Positions 35,930 through 44,663 of a stretch of 64,000 nucleotides of DNA are shown piece by piece (positions within the stretch are counted from its first letter, which is position 1; each line of letters opens with the position of its first letter). The stretch spans positions 186,001 through 250,000 of the forward strand of contig CAXXHP010000001.1 of NCBI GenBank assembly GCA_963662675.2, read 5' to 3'. The position numbers and the translations under genes were made by a program. This stretch comes from G963662675 sp963662675 (GTDB taxonomy: Bacteria; Bacteroidota; Bacteroidia; Bacteroidales; Prolixibacteraceae). The notes under the pieces are model-generated. The model was not told where the DNA came from and searched no databases. It saw only the letters and a list, made by a program, of their open reading frames with translations.

Positions 35930-37594
35930 ATGAGAACAATCGATATATATTGCGAAAATACCAACACGGTTAAAACATATCCATTAGGTATTTCACTTGA
36001 AGAAATAAAAAACGACCTTCAAATAGAACTGGATAACCCCGTATATGGTGCACTTGTAAATCATAAAGTGAAGGAGCTGGCTTTCTCCGTTGTAAAATCA
36101 AAGCGAGTAAAATTTATTGACTATACAGATGTTGATGGTCGTCGTTTATATGTTCGTTCCTTACTTTTTCTTTTGTATGTGGCTGTGAGAGAGGTCTTCC
36201 CTCAGGTGAAACTAAGGATACTTCATGGCATCAGTCAAGGGTATTATTGTGAGTTTACCGGGCTTGAACGACCTTTAACCGATTCTGATATTTTTGAGAT
36301 TAAAAATGAAATAAACCTGTGGGTAAAACGCGACCTCCCTTTCGAGAAAAAAGGACTATTAACTGCGGATGCTGTTGACGAATTGGTAAAGCAGGGACTA
36401 GAAGAGAAAGCAAAATTATTTGAGCAACAGGGGTGCTTGTTCTCTTTCCTTTATTATTTGAATGGATATGCCAACTATTTATACGGGCACCATGTTCCAT
36501 CAACAGGTTATTTAACGTCTTTTGATATTGTCCCATATTACGATGGTATTCTGCTTCAGATTCCCAAACCTGGGAATTTCCAAGAAGTGAATGAAGTTGT
36601 CAAGCAAGAGAAGTTATTTGAAATATTTAAAGAACACAAAAAACGGGTTGAGCTTCTAAATGTACCTTATTTGGGTATGATGAATGAGTATGCCGAAAAT
36701 GGAACAAGTGGAGATATTATCAAAATTTCGGAGGCCCTTCACGAAAAAAAAATTGCCGAAATAGCCAATATGATTGATGAACGACGAAGTGAGGTGAAAG
36801 TCGTTTTAGTGGCAGGTCCATCAGCTTCTGGGAAAACCACATTTAGTAAACGGTTAGCTGTTCAACTGGCCGTGAATGGGATTGTGCCGCATATGATTTC
36901 TTTGGATGACTATTTTGTAGACCGTGAAAACACACCGAAAGACGAGCATGGCCATTACGATTTTGAAGCCCTTGAAGCGATCAATGTGGAGTTTTTCAAT
37001 GAGCAGCTGGTACAACTCTTCGAAGGAAAAGAAGTGGAACTTCCTCAGTTTAATTTTTTGATTGGCCGCAGTGAACCATCGGGGAAAAAACTAAAACTTG
37101 GTGATGGGCATATTTTGATTGTTGAAGGGATACATGGAATGAACCCAAAGCTAACACCACATGTTCGGAATGGGCGAAGTTTTAAAATATTCCTCTCGGC
37201 TCTTACTCAAATATCTCTGGATGATCATAACCACATTTCCTCTACTGATAATCGCTTGATAAGACGTATGATTCGGGATAGTAAATACCGAGGTTATTCA
37301 GCAACTGATACAATTAAGCGATGGCCAAGTGTTCGAAGTGGAGAGGAAAAGAATATTTTTCCTTATCAAGAGAATGCAGATGTCATGTTTAATTCAGCTC
37401 TGATTTATGAGCTGGCCGTACTTAAAAAATATGTTGAGCCTTTGCTGAAAGCTGTGCCCGAAGTACATGAAGAATATTGTGAAGCAAATAGGTTGTTGAA
37501 ATTCTTTAGCTATTTCCAGCATATTGATGATGCTGAAATACCGCCTACATCACTTATCCGTGAGTTTCTGGGGGGCAGTAGTTTCCGCTATTAA
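35930..37594 (+). CDS. Nucleoside kinase with TGS-like N-terminus
   Basis: A 554-residue protein. Residues 1-65 look like a TGS domain, followed by a region like the second additional domain of threonyl/alanyl-tRNA synthetases (HGISQGYYCEF), and then a uridine-kinase-like P-loop domain with Walker A GPSASGKT at 296-303 and the Mg site SLDDYF. This layout is a known Bacteroidota/Clostridia family annotated as nucleoside kinase; the tRNA synthetase-like part has no proven job. It follows uvrA by 21 bases, so is likely cotranscribed. Confidence 0.88.
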   Translation: MRTIDIYCENTNTVKTYPLGISLEEIKNDLQIELDNPVYGALVNHKVKELAFSVVKSKRVKFIDYTDVDGRRLYVRSLLFLLYVAVREVFPQVKLRILHGISQGYYCEFTGLERPLTDSDIFEIKNEINLWVKRDLPFEKKGLLTADAVDELVKQGLEEKAKLFEQQGCLFSFLYYLNGYANYLYGHHVPSTGYLTSFDIVPYYDGILLQIPKPGNFQEVNEVVKQEKLFEIFKEHKKRVELLNVPYLGMMNEYAENGTSGDIIKISEALHEKKIAEIANMIDERRSEVKVVLVAGPSASGKTTFSKRLAVQLAVNGIVPHMISLDDYFVDRENTPKDEHGHYDFEALEAINVEFFNEQLVQLFEGKEVELPQFNFLIGRSEPSGKKLKLGDGHILIVEGIHGMNPKLTPHVRNGRSFKIFLSALTQISLDDHNHISSTDNRLIRRMIRDSKYRGYSATDTIKRWPSVRSGEEKNIFPYQENADVMFNSALIYELAVLKKYVEPLLKAVPEVHEEYCEANRLLKFFSYFQHIDDAEIPPTSLIREFLGGSSFRY

Positions 37595-37620
37595 GAATAA
37601 CTTTATTTTCAGATAAAAGA

Positions 37621-37643
37621 ATGAGTGATGCGTTGTCACTCAT
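37621..37643 (+). terminator. Hairpin behind the nucleoside kinase gene
   Basis: ATGAGTGA pairs with TCACTCAT over a 7-base loop, 26 bases after the stop; the following bases (TTGTAGTTTG) are only moderately T-rich. Confidence 0.55.
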
Positions 37644-37692
37644 TTGTAGTTTGTGACTTTCCCACTGTACAAATAAAAACTTTTCAATTACG

Positions 37693-37722
37693 TCATTCCG
37701 AGCGAAGCGAAGGAATCTGTTC
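37693..37722. repeat. Short dispersed-repeat-like palindrome
   Basis: The stretch CATTCCGAGCGAAGCGAAGG continues to AATCTG; ATTCC and GGAAT form a stem with an inner GCGAAGCG core. It resembles a dispersed sequence found in many bacterial genomes between genes. Copy number in this genome is not visible from the window. Confidence 0.5.
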
Positions 37723-37861
37723 CTAGGATTGTTCTTCCCAAAACAAAGGGATCAATTGCTATTCCGGTGGACTAGTTTTTTAAAGCATCAATTTTAGGTT
37801 ACCTTAAATAAGACTGCGAATCCCATCAAATACCTTTCAAGTTATCTCTTTAATGAGGGAT

Positions 37862-38100
37862 GACGAGTTGGATTGCGTGGCGTTTTCAATCCGTAGTTTT
37901 CTTTCAAAAGGTACGTTAGCCTTGACTTTTTTTGTTTCTATTTTTTGGGTCAAGCCAAAAAATGAAATCCCGTTCGGAAGAACAGCCAAATCCGGAAATA
38001 CGCATTAAGTATTTATCTTCATACAAACTTGCTAATTGCATTTGTCACAATAGGATAAATTGATCTTATTGTTCTAATCCACCTAATTTCTCAATTGATC
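37862..38100. repeat. Direct repeat, copy 1 (about 240 bases)
   Basis: Begins GACGAGTTGGATTGCGTGG and ends CTCAATTGATC. It is about 90% identical to 38284-38520 by eye, shifted by 420-422 bases. It contains an inner hairpin (TTTTTTGG, loop, CCAAAAAA) flanked by CTTGAC and GTCAAG. Confidence 0.85.
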
Positions 38101-38283
38101 TGAATCTTTACTTTCCGGACAACCCTTTTTTTCATTAGGTGGGTTAATTTCAATCGTAAGTTTTAATGGTAAAGTCCCCACTTCGCCGTTAGGTGAAAAG
38201 TATGGCTTGCGGAGGTTTTGGATCAGAAAACAAGGGCGAAAATCAGGGGCGGGACTGGTAAGCCATCCTGTTTGAGGAGGAAC

Positions 38284-38520
38284 GACGAGTTGGATTGCGT
38301 GGTATTTTCAATCCGTAGTTTTCTTTCAAAAGGTGTCAGCCTTGACTTTTTTTGTTTCCGTTTTTTGGGTCAAGCCAAAAAATGAAATCCCGTTCGGAAG
38401 AACAGCCAAATCAAGGAATACGCATTACGTATTTATCTTCATACAAACTTGCTAATTGTATTTGCCACAATAGAACAAATTGATCTTATTTTTCTAATCT
38501 CCCTGATTTCTCAATTGATC
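38284..38520. repeat. Direct repeat, copy 2 (about 240 bases)
   Basis: Same element as 37862-38100, in the same orientation, with a two-base length difference after the phrase TTCAAAAGG. About 180 bases of unrelated sequence separates the copies. Confidence 0.85.
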
Positions 38521-38613
38521 CAAACAAAGTCAATATTTGAAATGACGAAGTTTTAAGAAACAAGATTGTTAGATACAGATAGGCGAAATAATTGCACCAG
38601 GACTTTTCCCGTT

Positions 38614-39975
38614 TTAACGAAAACTTTTTCGAATTACTTTTGGGAATAAAATAGTTTGAAATATGCCACGTCCTAGCATGAACAACATCATGGCAAGCCA
38701 GAGCGCATGGTTTCCTAGGCTGTCATATAAAAGAAAATAGCTGGGGAGGAATAATATTATTGTTGCGGCTAGCATGGAATTGCGCATTTCCCGTGAAGCA
38801 GTTGCTCCAATATAAATTCCGTCCCATATAAACGAGGCAAAAGTGAGAATGGGCGTCAGAACGACCCATAATATATAGTCCTGTGCGGTTTCAATCAATG
38901 AATGCTGATTGGTCAGGATGCTTAGAATGAGTTCGTTTCCAAACAAAAATAGAACGCCAAAAATAAGTGCCAGTCCACCACCCCAAACAAACAGTTTACG
39001 TGTAAGCTCGTTGAATAGAATTTTGTTTTTCTCTCCGAGGTACTTTCCGGCCATAGCCTCTCCTGCAAAAGCAAATCCATCAATAAAAAATGAAAAGAAT
39101 AGTAAAAACTGAATGAGTAGGGAGTTAACGGCAAGGATGTGGTCATCAATACTGGCAGATTTTGAGGTAAAAAAGGTAAACACAATGATCACACAAAATG
39201 TGCGGATAAAGATGTCGCTATTTACCCTAAAAAAGTTTTTTAGTGCTGAAATGTTGAGAATTGATTCCCAGTTCCAAAATGAAACGAGTTGTTTGTATTT
39301 CTTTAGAAATAGAAAAATACCGATTCCCATTCCAAGGTATTGGGCAATTACGGTTCCCCAGGCAACTCCAGCGGAGGCCATGTCAAAATAGAATACAAAA
39401 AGGAAGCTAAGAAGAAGATTTATTACGTTTGCAAGGATTGATGTAATCATCGGATAACGCGCATTTTGCATGCCAAGAAACCATCCATTTAGCGCGTAAA
39501 GTCCAAGTGTTGCAGGCGCTGCCCACACCCGTATGCGAAAGTATTCCCGGGCAAGTGCTTCCACTTCGTTACTTCCATTAATTGCGGCAAAGCAAAGCCA
39601 TTCAATAGGTATCTGAAGTAGAATGATGACAACGCTGATTAATGAGGAAATAAGCATGGCGCGTGCCAGTATGCTGAAGCTTTCTTGTTGGTTTTTTTCA
39701 CCATACGATTGAGCCGTAAACCCACTGGTGCTCATCCGCAGAAAGCTAAACCCCCAGTATATAAAATTGAAAAGGACAGTTCCCAACGATACAGCCCCAA
39801 TGTAAATCTCGGATTTAAGATGTCCCATTAATGCCAAATCAACTAATCCTAACAATGGGATGGTTACGTTGCTAATAATGTTTGGGATTGCAAGCCGTAG
39901 GATTTTCTTGTCCACAATTTTTTTCGCAAAATAAGCAAAAAATAACCGATGGTTAAAATGGATAAATCGGAGCAA
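38614..39975 (-). CDS. MATE-family efflux transporter (DinF-like)
   Basis: A 453-residue membrane protein with about 12 helices. The MATE core begins near residue 24 (KKILRLAIPNIISNVTIPLLGLVDLALMGHL); the signature continues with GAVSLGTVLFNFIYWGFSFLRM. These sodium- or proton-coupled pumps export cationic drugs and toxic compounds. The first 23 residues are not part of the fold; an in-frame GTG at 39915 (VDKKILRL) is a plausible alternative start. The gene is transcribed toward the repeat region. Confidence 0.87.
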   Translation of the reverse strand: MLRFIHFNHRLFFAYFAKKIVDKKILRLAIPNIISNVTIPLLGLVDLALMGHLKSEIYIGAVSLGTVLFNFIYWGFSFLRMSTSGFTAQSYGEKNQQESFSILARAMLISSLISVVIILLQIPIEWLCFAAINGSNEVEALAREYFRIRVWAAPATLGLYALNGWFLGMQNARYPMITSILANVINLLLSFLFVFYFDMASAGVAWGTVIAQYLGMGIGIFLFLKKYKQLVSFWNWESILNISALKNFFRVNSDIFIRTFCVIIVFTFFTSKSASIDDHILAVNSLLIQFLLFFSFFIDGFAFAGEAMAGKYLGEKNKILFNELTRKLFVWGGGLALIFGVLFLFGNELILSILTNQHSLIETAQDYILWVVLTPILTFASFIWDGIYIGATASREMRNSMLAATIILFLPSYFLLYDSLGNHALWLAMMLFMLGRGIFQTILFPKVIRKSFR

Positions 39976-40030
39976 TATTGACTAGGTCTATCTCTATTCG
40001 AGATAATCAATTGAAAATAAGTGCTTGTTA

Positions 40031-40062
40031 TTTGGAGACAGTCTTAATAGAGTGTAGATTTG
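40031..40062 (+). promoter_or_regulatory. Bacteroidota-type promoter of the Mn-type SOD gene
   Basis: TTTG at 40031-40034, 20-base spacer, TAGATTTG at 40055-40062. Transcription would begin after the ATG at 40060, so the upstream in-frame start cannot be used and 40099 is the start. Confidence 0.65.
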
Positions 40063-40098
40063 TATAAAAAGATATTTAAATCTATAAATACAAACACT

Positions 40099-40692
40099 AT
40101 GTCATTCAAATTACCAACACTATCATATTCATACGATGCCTTAGAGCCAATAATTGATGCTCGCACCATGGAAATACACCATAGTAAACACCATGCAGGC
40201 TATACGAATAACCTAAACAATGCAGTTCAAGGAACTGACTTGGAAGGAAAGACAATTGAAGAGTTATTATCGGGAGTGTCAAAGTTTCCGGTAGCTGTTC
40301 GAAACAATGGGGGAGGTTTTTATAACCACTCACTATATTGGGAGGTAATGACTCCGGGGGGCGCCTCACAGCCTGAAGGCGATTTGCTTAAGGCAATTAA
40401 TAGTTCATTTGGATCATACGAAAATTTTAAAGACGCTTTTGCTAAAGCAGCGTCAACCCGGTTCGGTTCGGGTTGGGCATGGCTGCTAAAACAAGGTGAT
40501 AGTTTGGTGATTTCATCTACACCAAATCAGGACAATCCATTAATGGATGTTGTAGATGTTAAAGGATCTCCAATTCTTGGCATCGATGTCTGGGAACATG
40601 CTTATTATTTAAAGTATCAGAACAGACGTCCTGAATACATTGATGCATTTCTAAATGTTGTCAATTGGGATGAAGTCGCTAAACGATTTTAG
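40099..40692 (+). CDS. sodA: Superoxide dismutase, Mn-type
   Basis: A 197-residue enzyme that converts superoxide to oxygen and peroxide. Metal ligands: H27 region (HHSKHHAGY), H in GGGFYNHSLYW, and D/H in DVWEHAYYLKYQNRRP. Mn-type marks are the NNGGGFYNHSLYW block and the Gln in STPNQDNPLM, in contrast to the Fe-type neighbour. The preferred start is 40099; an earlier ATG at 40060 lies within the promoter. It is followed by a terminator, so the second SOD gene has its own transcription. Confidence 0.92.
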   Translation: MSFKLPTLSYSYDALEPIIDARTMEIHHSKHHAGYTNNLNNAVQGTDLEGKTIEELLSGVSKFPVAVRNNGGGFYNHSLYWEVMTPGGASQPEGDLLKAINSSFGSYENFKDAFAKAASTRFGSGWAWLLKQGDSLVISSTPNQDNPLMDVVDVKGSPILGIDVWEHAYYLKYQNRRPEYIDAFLNVVNWDEVAKRF

Positions 40693-40713
40693 GTTAGTTG
40701 ATTTTTGGTTTTT

Positions 40714-40744
40714 CCCCCGGACAGAGGTTCCGGGGGTTTTTATT
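40714..40744 (+). terminator. Rho-independent terminator
   Basis: CCCCCGG pairs with CCGGGGG over a 9-base loop, followed by TTTTTA. It separates the two SOD genes. Confidence 0.92.
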
Positions 40745-40893
40745 TCCCCAATGCTCCTTATTATGATTAACAAGATCGCTGTTTGGATTCTTTTTAAATA
40801 AGGTGAGCCTCCTTTTCTCTTCAAACTTTTTAAGCGTAATTCATGTTTAAAAGACAAAAATCAAAGTAACGTCTAACTTTTAAATTTTGAATT

Positions 40894-41469
40894 ATGCCAT
40901 TTGAACTACCCGCGTTGCCATACGCAAAGAATGCGTTGGAACCATACATTAGTCAACAGACATTTGAATATCATTATGGGAAGCATCACCAAGCTTATGT
41001 GAATAACCTAAATGGACTTATTCCCGGAACTGAATATGAGAATGCAGATCTGGAGACTATTGTTAAAAAAGCAGAAGGGGGCATTTTCAATAATGCTGCA
41101 CAAGTTTGGAATCATACTTTTTATTTCTTTCAGTTTTCACCTACTCCCGCAGCCGAACCAACAGGTGCTTTAAAAACTTCAATTGAAGCTTCTTTTGGAA
41201 CTGTTGAGGCTTTTAAAGAAGCTTTTACGAAAGCGGCAGCAACTTTATTTGGTTCCGGTTGGGCATGGTTGGTTAAAGATGCTGAAGGCAAATTGAGCAT
41301 TGTGCAAGCCGGGAATGCCGGAAACCCAATGAGAGATGGGCTAACTCCTCTTATGACTTGTGATGTATGGGAACATGCCTATTATCTTGACAAACAAAAC
41401 TTACGTCCGAAGTACATTGAAGACTTTTGGAAAGTGTTGGATTGGAAGGTTATTGAAGATCGATTCTAA
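40894..41469 (+). CDS. sodB: Superoxide dismutase, Fe-type
   Basis: A 191-residue cytosolic enzyme. Ligands appear in FEYHYGKHHQAYVNNL, NHTFYF and DVWEHAYYLDKQN. Fe-type marks are the Gln in FNNAAQVWNHTF and the absence of the NQD Gln (AGNAGNPM instead). Two dismutases of different metal type in tandem let a cell switch with iron supply and oxygen. The genes are separated by a terminator and about 200 bases, so they are regulated apart. Confidence 0.93.
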   Translation: MPFELPALPYAKNALEPYISQQTFEYHYGKHHQAYVNNLNGLIPGTEYENADLETIVKKAEGGIFNNAAQVWNHTFYFFQFSPTPAAEPTGALKTSIEASFGTVEAFKEAFTKAAATLFGSGWAWLVKDAEGKLSIVQAGNAGNPMRDGLTPLMTCDVWEHAYYLDKQNLRPKYIEDFWKVLDWKVIEDRF

Positions 41470-41480
41470 AATTGCAAATA

Positions 41481-41542
41481 TCATCCGGGACTTGTTTCAG
41501 GAAATAAAATCAGAAACTGTTACCGAAACAAGTTCGGGATGA
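41481..41542. repeat. Imperfect inverted repeat, dispersed-repeat type
   Basis: Two 18-base arms starting TCATCCGGGACTTGTTTC and ending in its near-complement GAAACAAGTTCGGGATGA enclose 26 bases. The arm sequence resembles a widespread bacterial intergenic palindrome. It may also serve as the end signal of the sodB transcript. Confidence 0.65.
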
Positions 41543-41627
41543 CACTACTTTCACAGGATATCATCTTCTTTTCTGGCAGTTTTTTCTTTTTTCAAGAAAC
41601 AATTAGGCACAAATCTCTGAGAATAAA

Positions 41628-41654
41628 TAAGGGATGACATAATGCCATCCCTTA
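41628..41654 (-). terminator. Hairpin downstream of the truncated hydrolase gene
   Basis: TAAGGGATG pairs with CATCCCTTA over a 9-base loop. On the minus strand it is followed by TTTATTC, so it could end the minus-strand transcript that leaves 41820. Confidence 0.5.
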
Positions 41655-41819
41655 CCTTATTAACTAAACTAAAACCATAAATGACCCCAATTTAAGAAGT
41701 TCTAAATCGCCATTACTCTTATTTTGTTGCTTTCAATCTATGTATAGCAATCATTGAATTCCTATCAAATATCTATTGTAATTTGAAAATGTATTCACCA
41801 TCAATGAAACCGACTTTAT

Positions 41820-42482
41820 TCATAAATTATAAAGCAAGTATGGCCAAATATTTACTGGTTCACCATTGTCTTTAATCCCAAAGCCGTGGTTCGTACCATG
41901 AAAATAATGGAGTTCTGCAGGTAGTTGGGCTTTATGCCACATCTGATAAAGGTTCAATCCCGTGGGAGTTCCAGGATTTATGTCGAACTCAGGAGCCAAC
42001 ACAAACAATGGAGCTGCATTATCAGGTACATTTTCTTCGAATGCAGATCCATAAACAGGAACTACCAAGTTCGGTTTACTTGCATCATTGTGGTCAAAGC
42101 AAACATTTAAAGCGACACCGCTTCCCGCTGAAAAGCCGATAATTCCGATTTTATCAGGATTAATCTCCCATTCGCTTGCACGTGTGCGAACAATTTCAAT
42201 AGCCTTTCTACCATCATCACCCGCCAATTTTGCAGCCGAATTTCCACCAAACAGTTCTATAAAGTCCTCTATTGAAGTAGCTTGGTCTGTATTATCATCA
42301 AGTATCTCGGTTGGCATGCTTTCTGCTCCTGCTCCAACCATTCCCCCAAACATCTGCCCCATATTCTGGCTGACCTCTTCAGGAGTATCACCCACTTTGT
42401 TCAGTCGGTATTTAAGCACAAATGCAGCGATTCCTTGCTTTGCCAGCCACTCGGCAATATTATAGCCCTCGCATTTAATTGC
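41820..42482 (-). pseudogene. 5'-truncated alpha/beta hydrolase
   Basis: An open frame encodes the C-terminal two-thirds of a secreted alpha/beta hydrolase of the dienelactone hydrolase or BD-FAE type: it begins KCEGYNIAEWLAKQG right after an in-frame TAG (42483-42485) and continues with GIIGFSAGSG (nucleophile Ser), APEFD (acid) and NHGFG (His). Intact relatives have a signal peptide and an oxyanion segment before this point, which are absent here. So the gene is broken at its 5' end. The only possible starts are internal and would not restore the missing domain. It lies behind an intact hydrolase gene in the same orientation. Confidence 0.75.
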
Positions 42483-42541
42483 CTACATCTATTTTACTGC
42501 ATAAGTTGAGAAAATTATTATTACTCATCCTTTGTGTTATC

Positions 42542-43453
42542 TCATTTTCGATTAGCTTCTGCAATAAAAAAATCCGTCATCATTTTAAAGTATTTATCCT
42601 CAAGAACTCCCGGTCCATGACCACCATCAGGTACTGTTACAAATTGACTGGAAACCTTTTTCAACTGTAGCTCTTCAAAAAGTACCTGACTTTGACAATA
42701 TGGGACCATGTTGTCAGCATCACCATGGATAATTAAAAAAGGAGGGTCATTTTTATCCACATAGGTTATTGGATCTGCAAGAGCACATTTATCAGGATTA
42801 TCCTGAATTGGACCACCAATTAGAGATGATTCAGGTGAATCAGGTGCATTATGAGTCATTTTAGGGTCACAGGTATCCATTAACCTGAAAGATGTTGGAC
42901 CAAACCAGTCCACTACAGCATCGACAGAGCTGCTGAAATTCAAATTATTCCCTACATTTCCTTCCAGATCTACACTTGCTGAATTAACAGTAAATGTTTT
43001 TACTGACCCTGAAGTTCCTGTGAGCGCCGATAAATGTCCGCCTGACGAAAACCCGGTTATACCGATAAATTCTGTATTAATCTGATACTTTTCACTATTA
43101 GCCCTTATAAATCTGATAGCACCTTTTATATCATTGATCTGGGCAGGAAATATCGCATCACCACTAGACCGGTGGTTAACGGTAATTACAGCAAAACCAC
43201 TTTCGAGCAGGGATTTTCCATATATCCTGAATGCTGATTCTTTTCCATTATTGCCGAGCCAGGCGCTCCCATAAATTACCACTATAGCAGGATATGAGGG
43301 CTTAATGGTTTCAGGTAAATAGATATCCATACAGTGATACTGCATATCATCTTCTGCATAGTTAATGTCATTCCAACTTTTAGAAGATTGCTGACCGTTA
43401 GACGTTCCAACCAACATTGTCAGAATAATTACAAATGCAAAAATGTGTTTCAT
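42542..43453 (-). CDS. Secreted alpha/beta hydrolase (BD-FAE-like esterase)
   Basis: A 303-residue protein with a signal peptide ending SNGQ (residue 21). The alpha/beta-hydrolase fold carries nucleophile S136 in GFSSGGH, acid Asp in IIHGDADNMVP and His in DGGHGPG near the end. The oxyanion motif is unusual, YGSAWLGNN, instead of the common HGGGW. The family (bifunctional feruloyl/acetyl-xylan esterases) works on plant cell-wall side groups; this is inferred. It lies between an NTF2-like gene and a truncated hydrolase, all on the minus strand, and its N-terminus has a duplicated remnant at 44558-44650. Confidence 0.8.
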   Translation of the reverse strand: MKHIFAFVIILTMLVGTSNGQQSSKSWNDINYAEDDMQYHCMDIYLPETIKPSYPAIVVIYGSAWLGNNGKESAFRIYGKSLLESGFAVITVNHRSSGDAIFPAQINDIKGAIRFIRANSEKYQINTEFIGITGFSSGGHLSALTGTSGSVKTFTVNSASVDLEGNVGNNLNFSSSVDAVVDWFGPTSFRLMDTCDPKMTHNAPDSPESSLIGGPIQDNPDKCALADPITYVDKNDPPFLIIHGDADNMVPYCQSQVLFEELQLKKVSSQFVTVPDGGHGPGVLEDKYFKMMTDFFIAEANRK

Positions 43454-43521
43454 AATTTAGTTCGTATTAAAAGAAATTAATTAGTTTTTATTATTAACAA
43501 TAGCTAATTATGTGTCCGGGA

Positions 43522-44411
43522 TTAGAATTTCCCGTTATTATTTTTCCATGTTTCCTTTGCAGGCACGGGTTCTATCACATCCCAATGTTCAGCTATTCTT
43601 CCACTTTCAACTCTGAATAAATCATAGAAAGTAGAAGGTGTTCCCAAAAACGAACCTTCACTTACAAGAAGTACAAAATTGCCTTCACCAAGTACCATGT
43701 GGATTTTATCGAACTGTACTGGTCGACTTGGAGGTAATTGCTCTTGCTGGGGTAAGGGAGGTACTGACCCTCCTTGTGGTCTTGCACCTCCCATCAAACC
43801 AATTAACCCATCTCCAAGCCGTGGACTGTGTTGTATGTAGTTCTCATCTAAATAATCCGGAAGTTTTCACTTTTCCCATCAACAAATATGTCCTGCCCAA
43901 ATTGCTTCACATAAGCCTTGTTCGCTTCTGTTTTGTCCAGATCTTTGATTTCGGTTGTGCCGTCAATCATTGTGTGCCCGCTTGGGTTAGGGTTTTCTGG
44001 TTTATCCTGTAGATTGTCCCAGTGCTCTACAATCATATTATCTTCAAACCGAAAGATGTCAAATCCGATTTTTGGGCCAAAGAAATTATAATCAGTGTGT
44101 GCAAACACATAATCACCATCCTGAAATACCCTGGCGGTATTTACTTTGGCAGAATTAGGAGGTAAAGATTTTAATAATTCACCAAAACCTGCCAAACCAT
44201 CTGCCACGCTTAGATTATGCTGAATGTATTTATCAGGATTGATATAAGCCACTGGTTCCTGAGCGCCTGTTTCAATCGATTTAAGCAAACTCACTACTTT
44301 TTGTTTGTTGCTAATTTTATTATTGTTTTCCAATTGTGAAGAATTTGTAGCGTTCTGGGAACATGCAGTGAAGCTTATAAGTGCCATTAACAAAAATGTT
44401 GTCTTTTTCAT
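43522..44411 (-). pseudogene. Two-domain NTF2/SnoaL-like protein broken by a frameshift
   Basis: Two frames on the minus strand belong together. The first (44411-43848) starts with a lipoprotein signal (FTACSQN) and an NTF2-like domain (KYIQHNLSVADGLAGF, DIFRFEDNMIVEHWDN), and ends in VDGKSENFRII. The second, in another frame, opens KLPDYLDENYIQHSP and continues with a repeat of the same domain (FYDLFRVESGRIAEHWD) to NNNGKF. Restoring one A in the run at 43864-43867 would read VDGKSEKLPDYLDEN and fuse both into one 296-residue protein; the total span then is exactly 297 codons. NTF2-like domains bind small hydrophobic ligands; no enzyme activity can be assigned. It could be a real frameshift or a homopolymer sequencing error. 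Confidence 0.82.
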
Positions 44412-44557
44412 CTGTACTTTATTATTTGTTGAATATCCTTATTTTACTAAGTCTCAATCCAGTTAAACAATGATAGTTTTGCCTGATCATGATTTGAAAA
44501 CTGATTTTCATGCACGAACTCAACTTTTATTATTTCGAAAAACTTCCAACAACAGCA

Positions 44558-44650
44558 TTATCTATCTTTCCATTTATTAGAAAGTTGCAAACCGTTAAAG
44601 GTTACAATGAACATTGTCAGAAGAATTACAAATGTTAAAATGAATATCAT
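44558..44650 (-). pseudogene. N-terminal remnant of an alpha/beta hydrolase gene
   Basis: The frame MIFILTFVILLTMFIV, then TFNGLQLSNKWKDR and a stop, matches the signal peptide and first residues of the hydrolase at 43453 (MKHIFAFVIILTMLVG, TSNGQQSSKSWND) at both protein and DNA level. Only about 30 codons remain. It is a duplicated fragment, lying between the NTF2-like gene and the beta-helix gene. Confidence 0.75.
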
Positions 44651-44663
44651 GAATTTATTTCTA

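Larger units (their letters stand above)
37595..38613. other. Repeat-rich intergenic region
   Basis: A 1-kb stretch without a gene. It contains a hairpin at 37621-37643, a short dispersed-repeat-like palindrome at 37693-37722, and two copies of a roughly 240-base direct repeat (listed separately). Reading frames are short and broken on both strands, so it is not a decayed protein gene that I can recognise. Confidence 0.7.
41470..41819. other. Intergenic region with two inverted repeats
   Basis: No gene is visible in these 350 bases between sodB and the truncated hydrolase gene on the other strand. The region holds a long imperfect palindrome (41481-41542) and a shorter hairpin (41628-41654), listed separately. 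Confidence 0.6.

Noticed and set aside
37862..38520. CRISPR array
   Set aside because: Only two copies, about 240 bases long, with no short regularly spaced repeats and no cas genes.
40060..40098. Upstream ATG start of the Mn-type SOD gene
   Set aside because: The ATG overlaps the promoter's TAGATTTG element, so it would not be on the mRNA.
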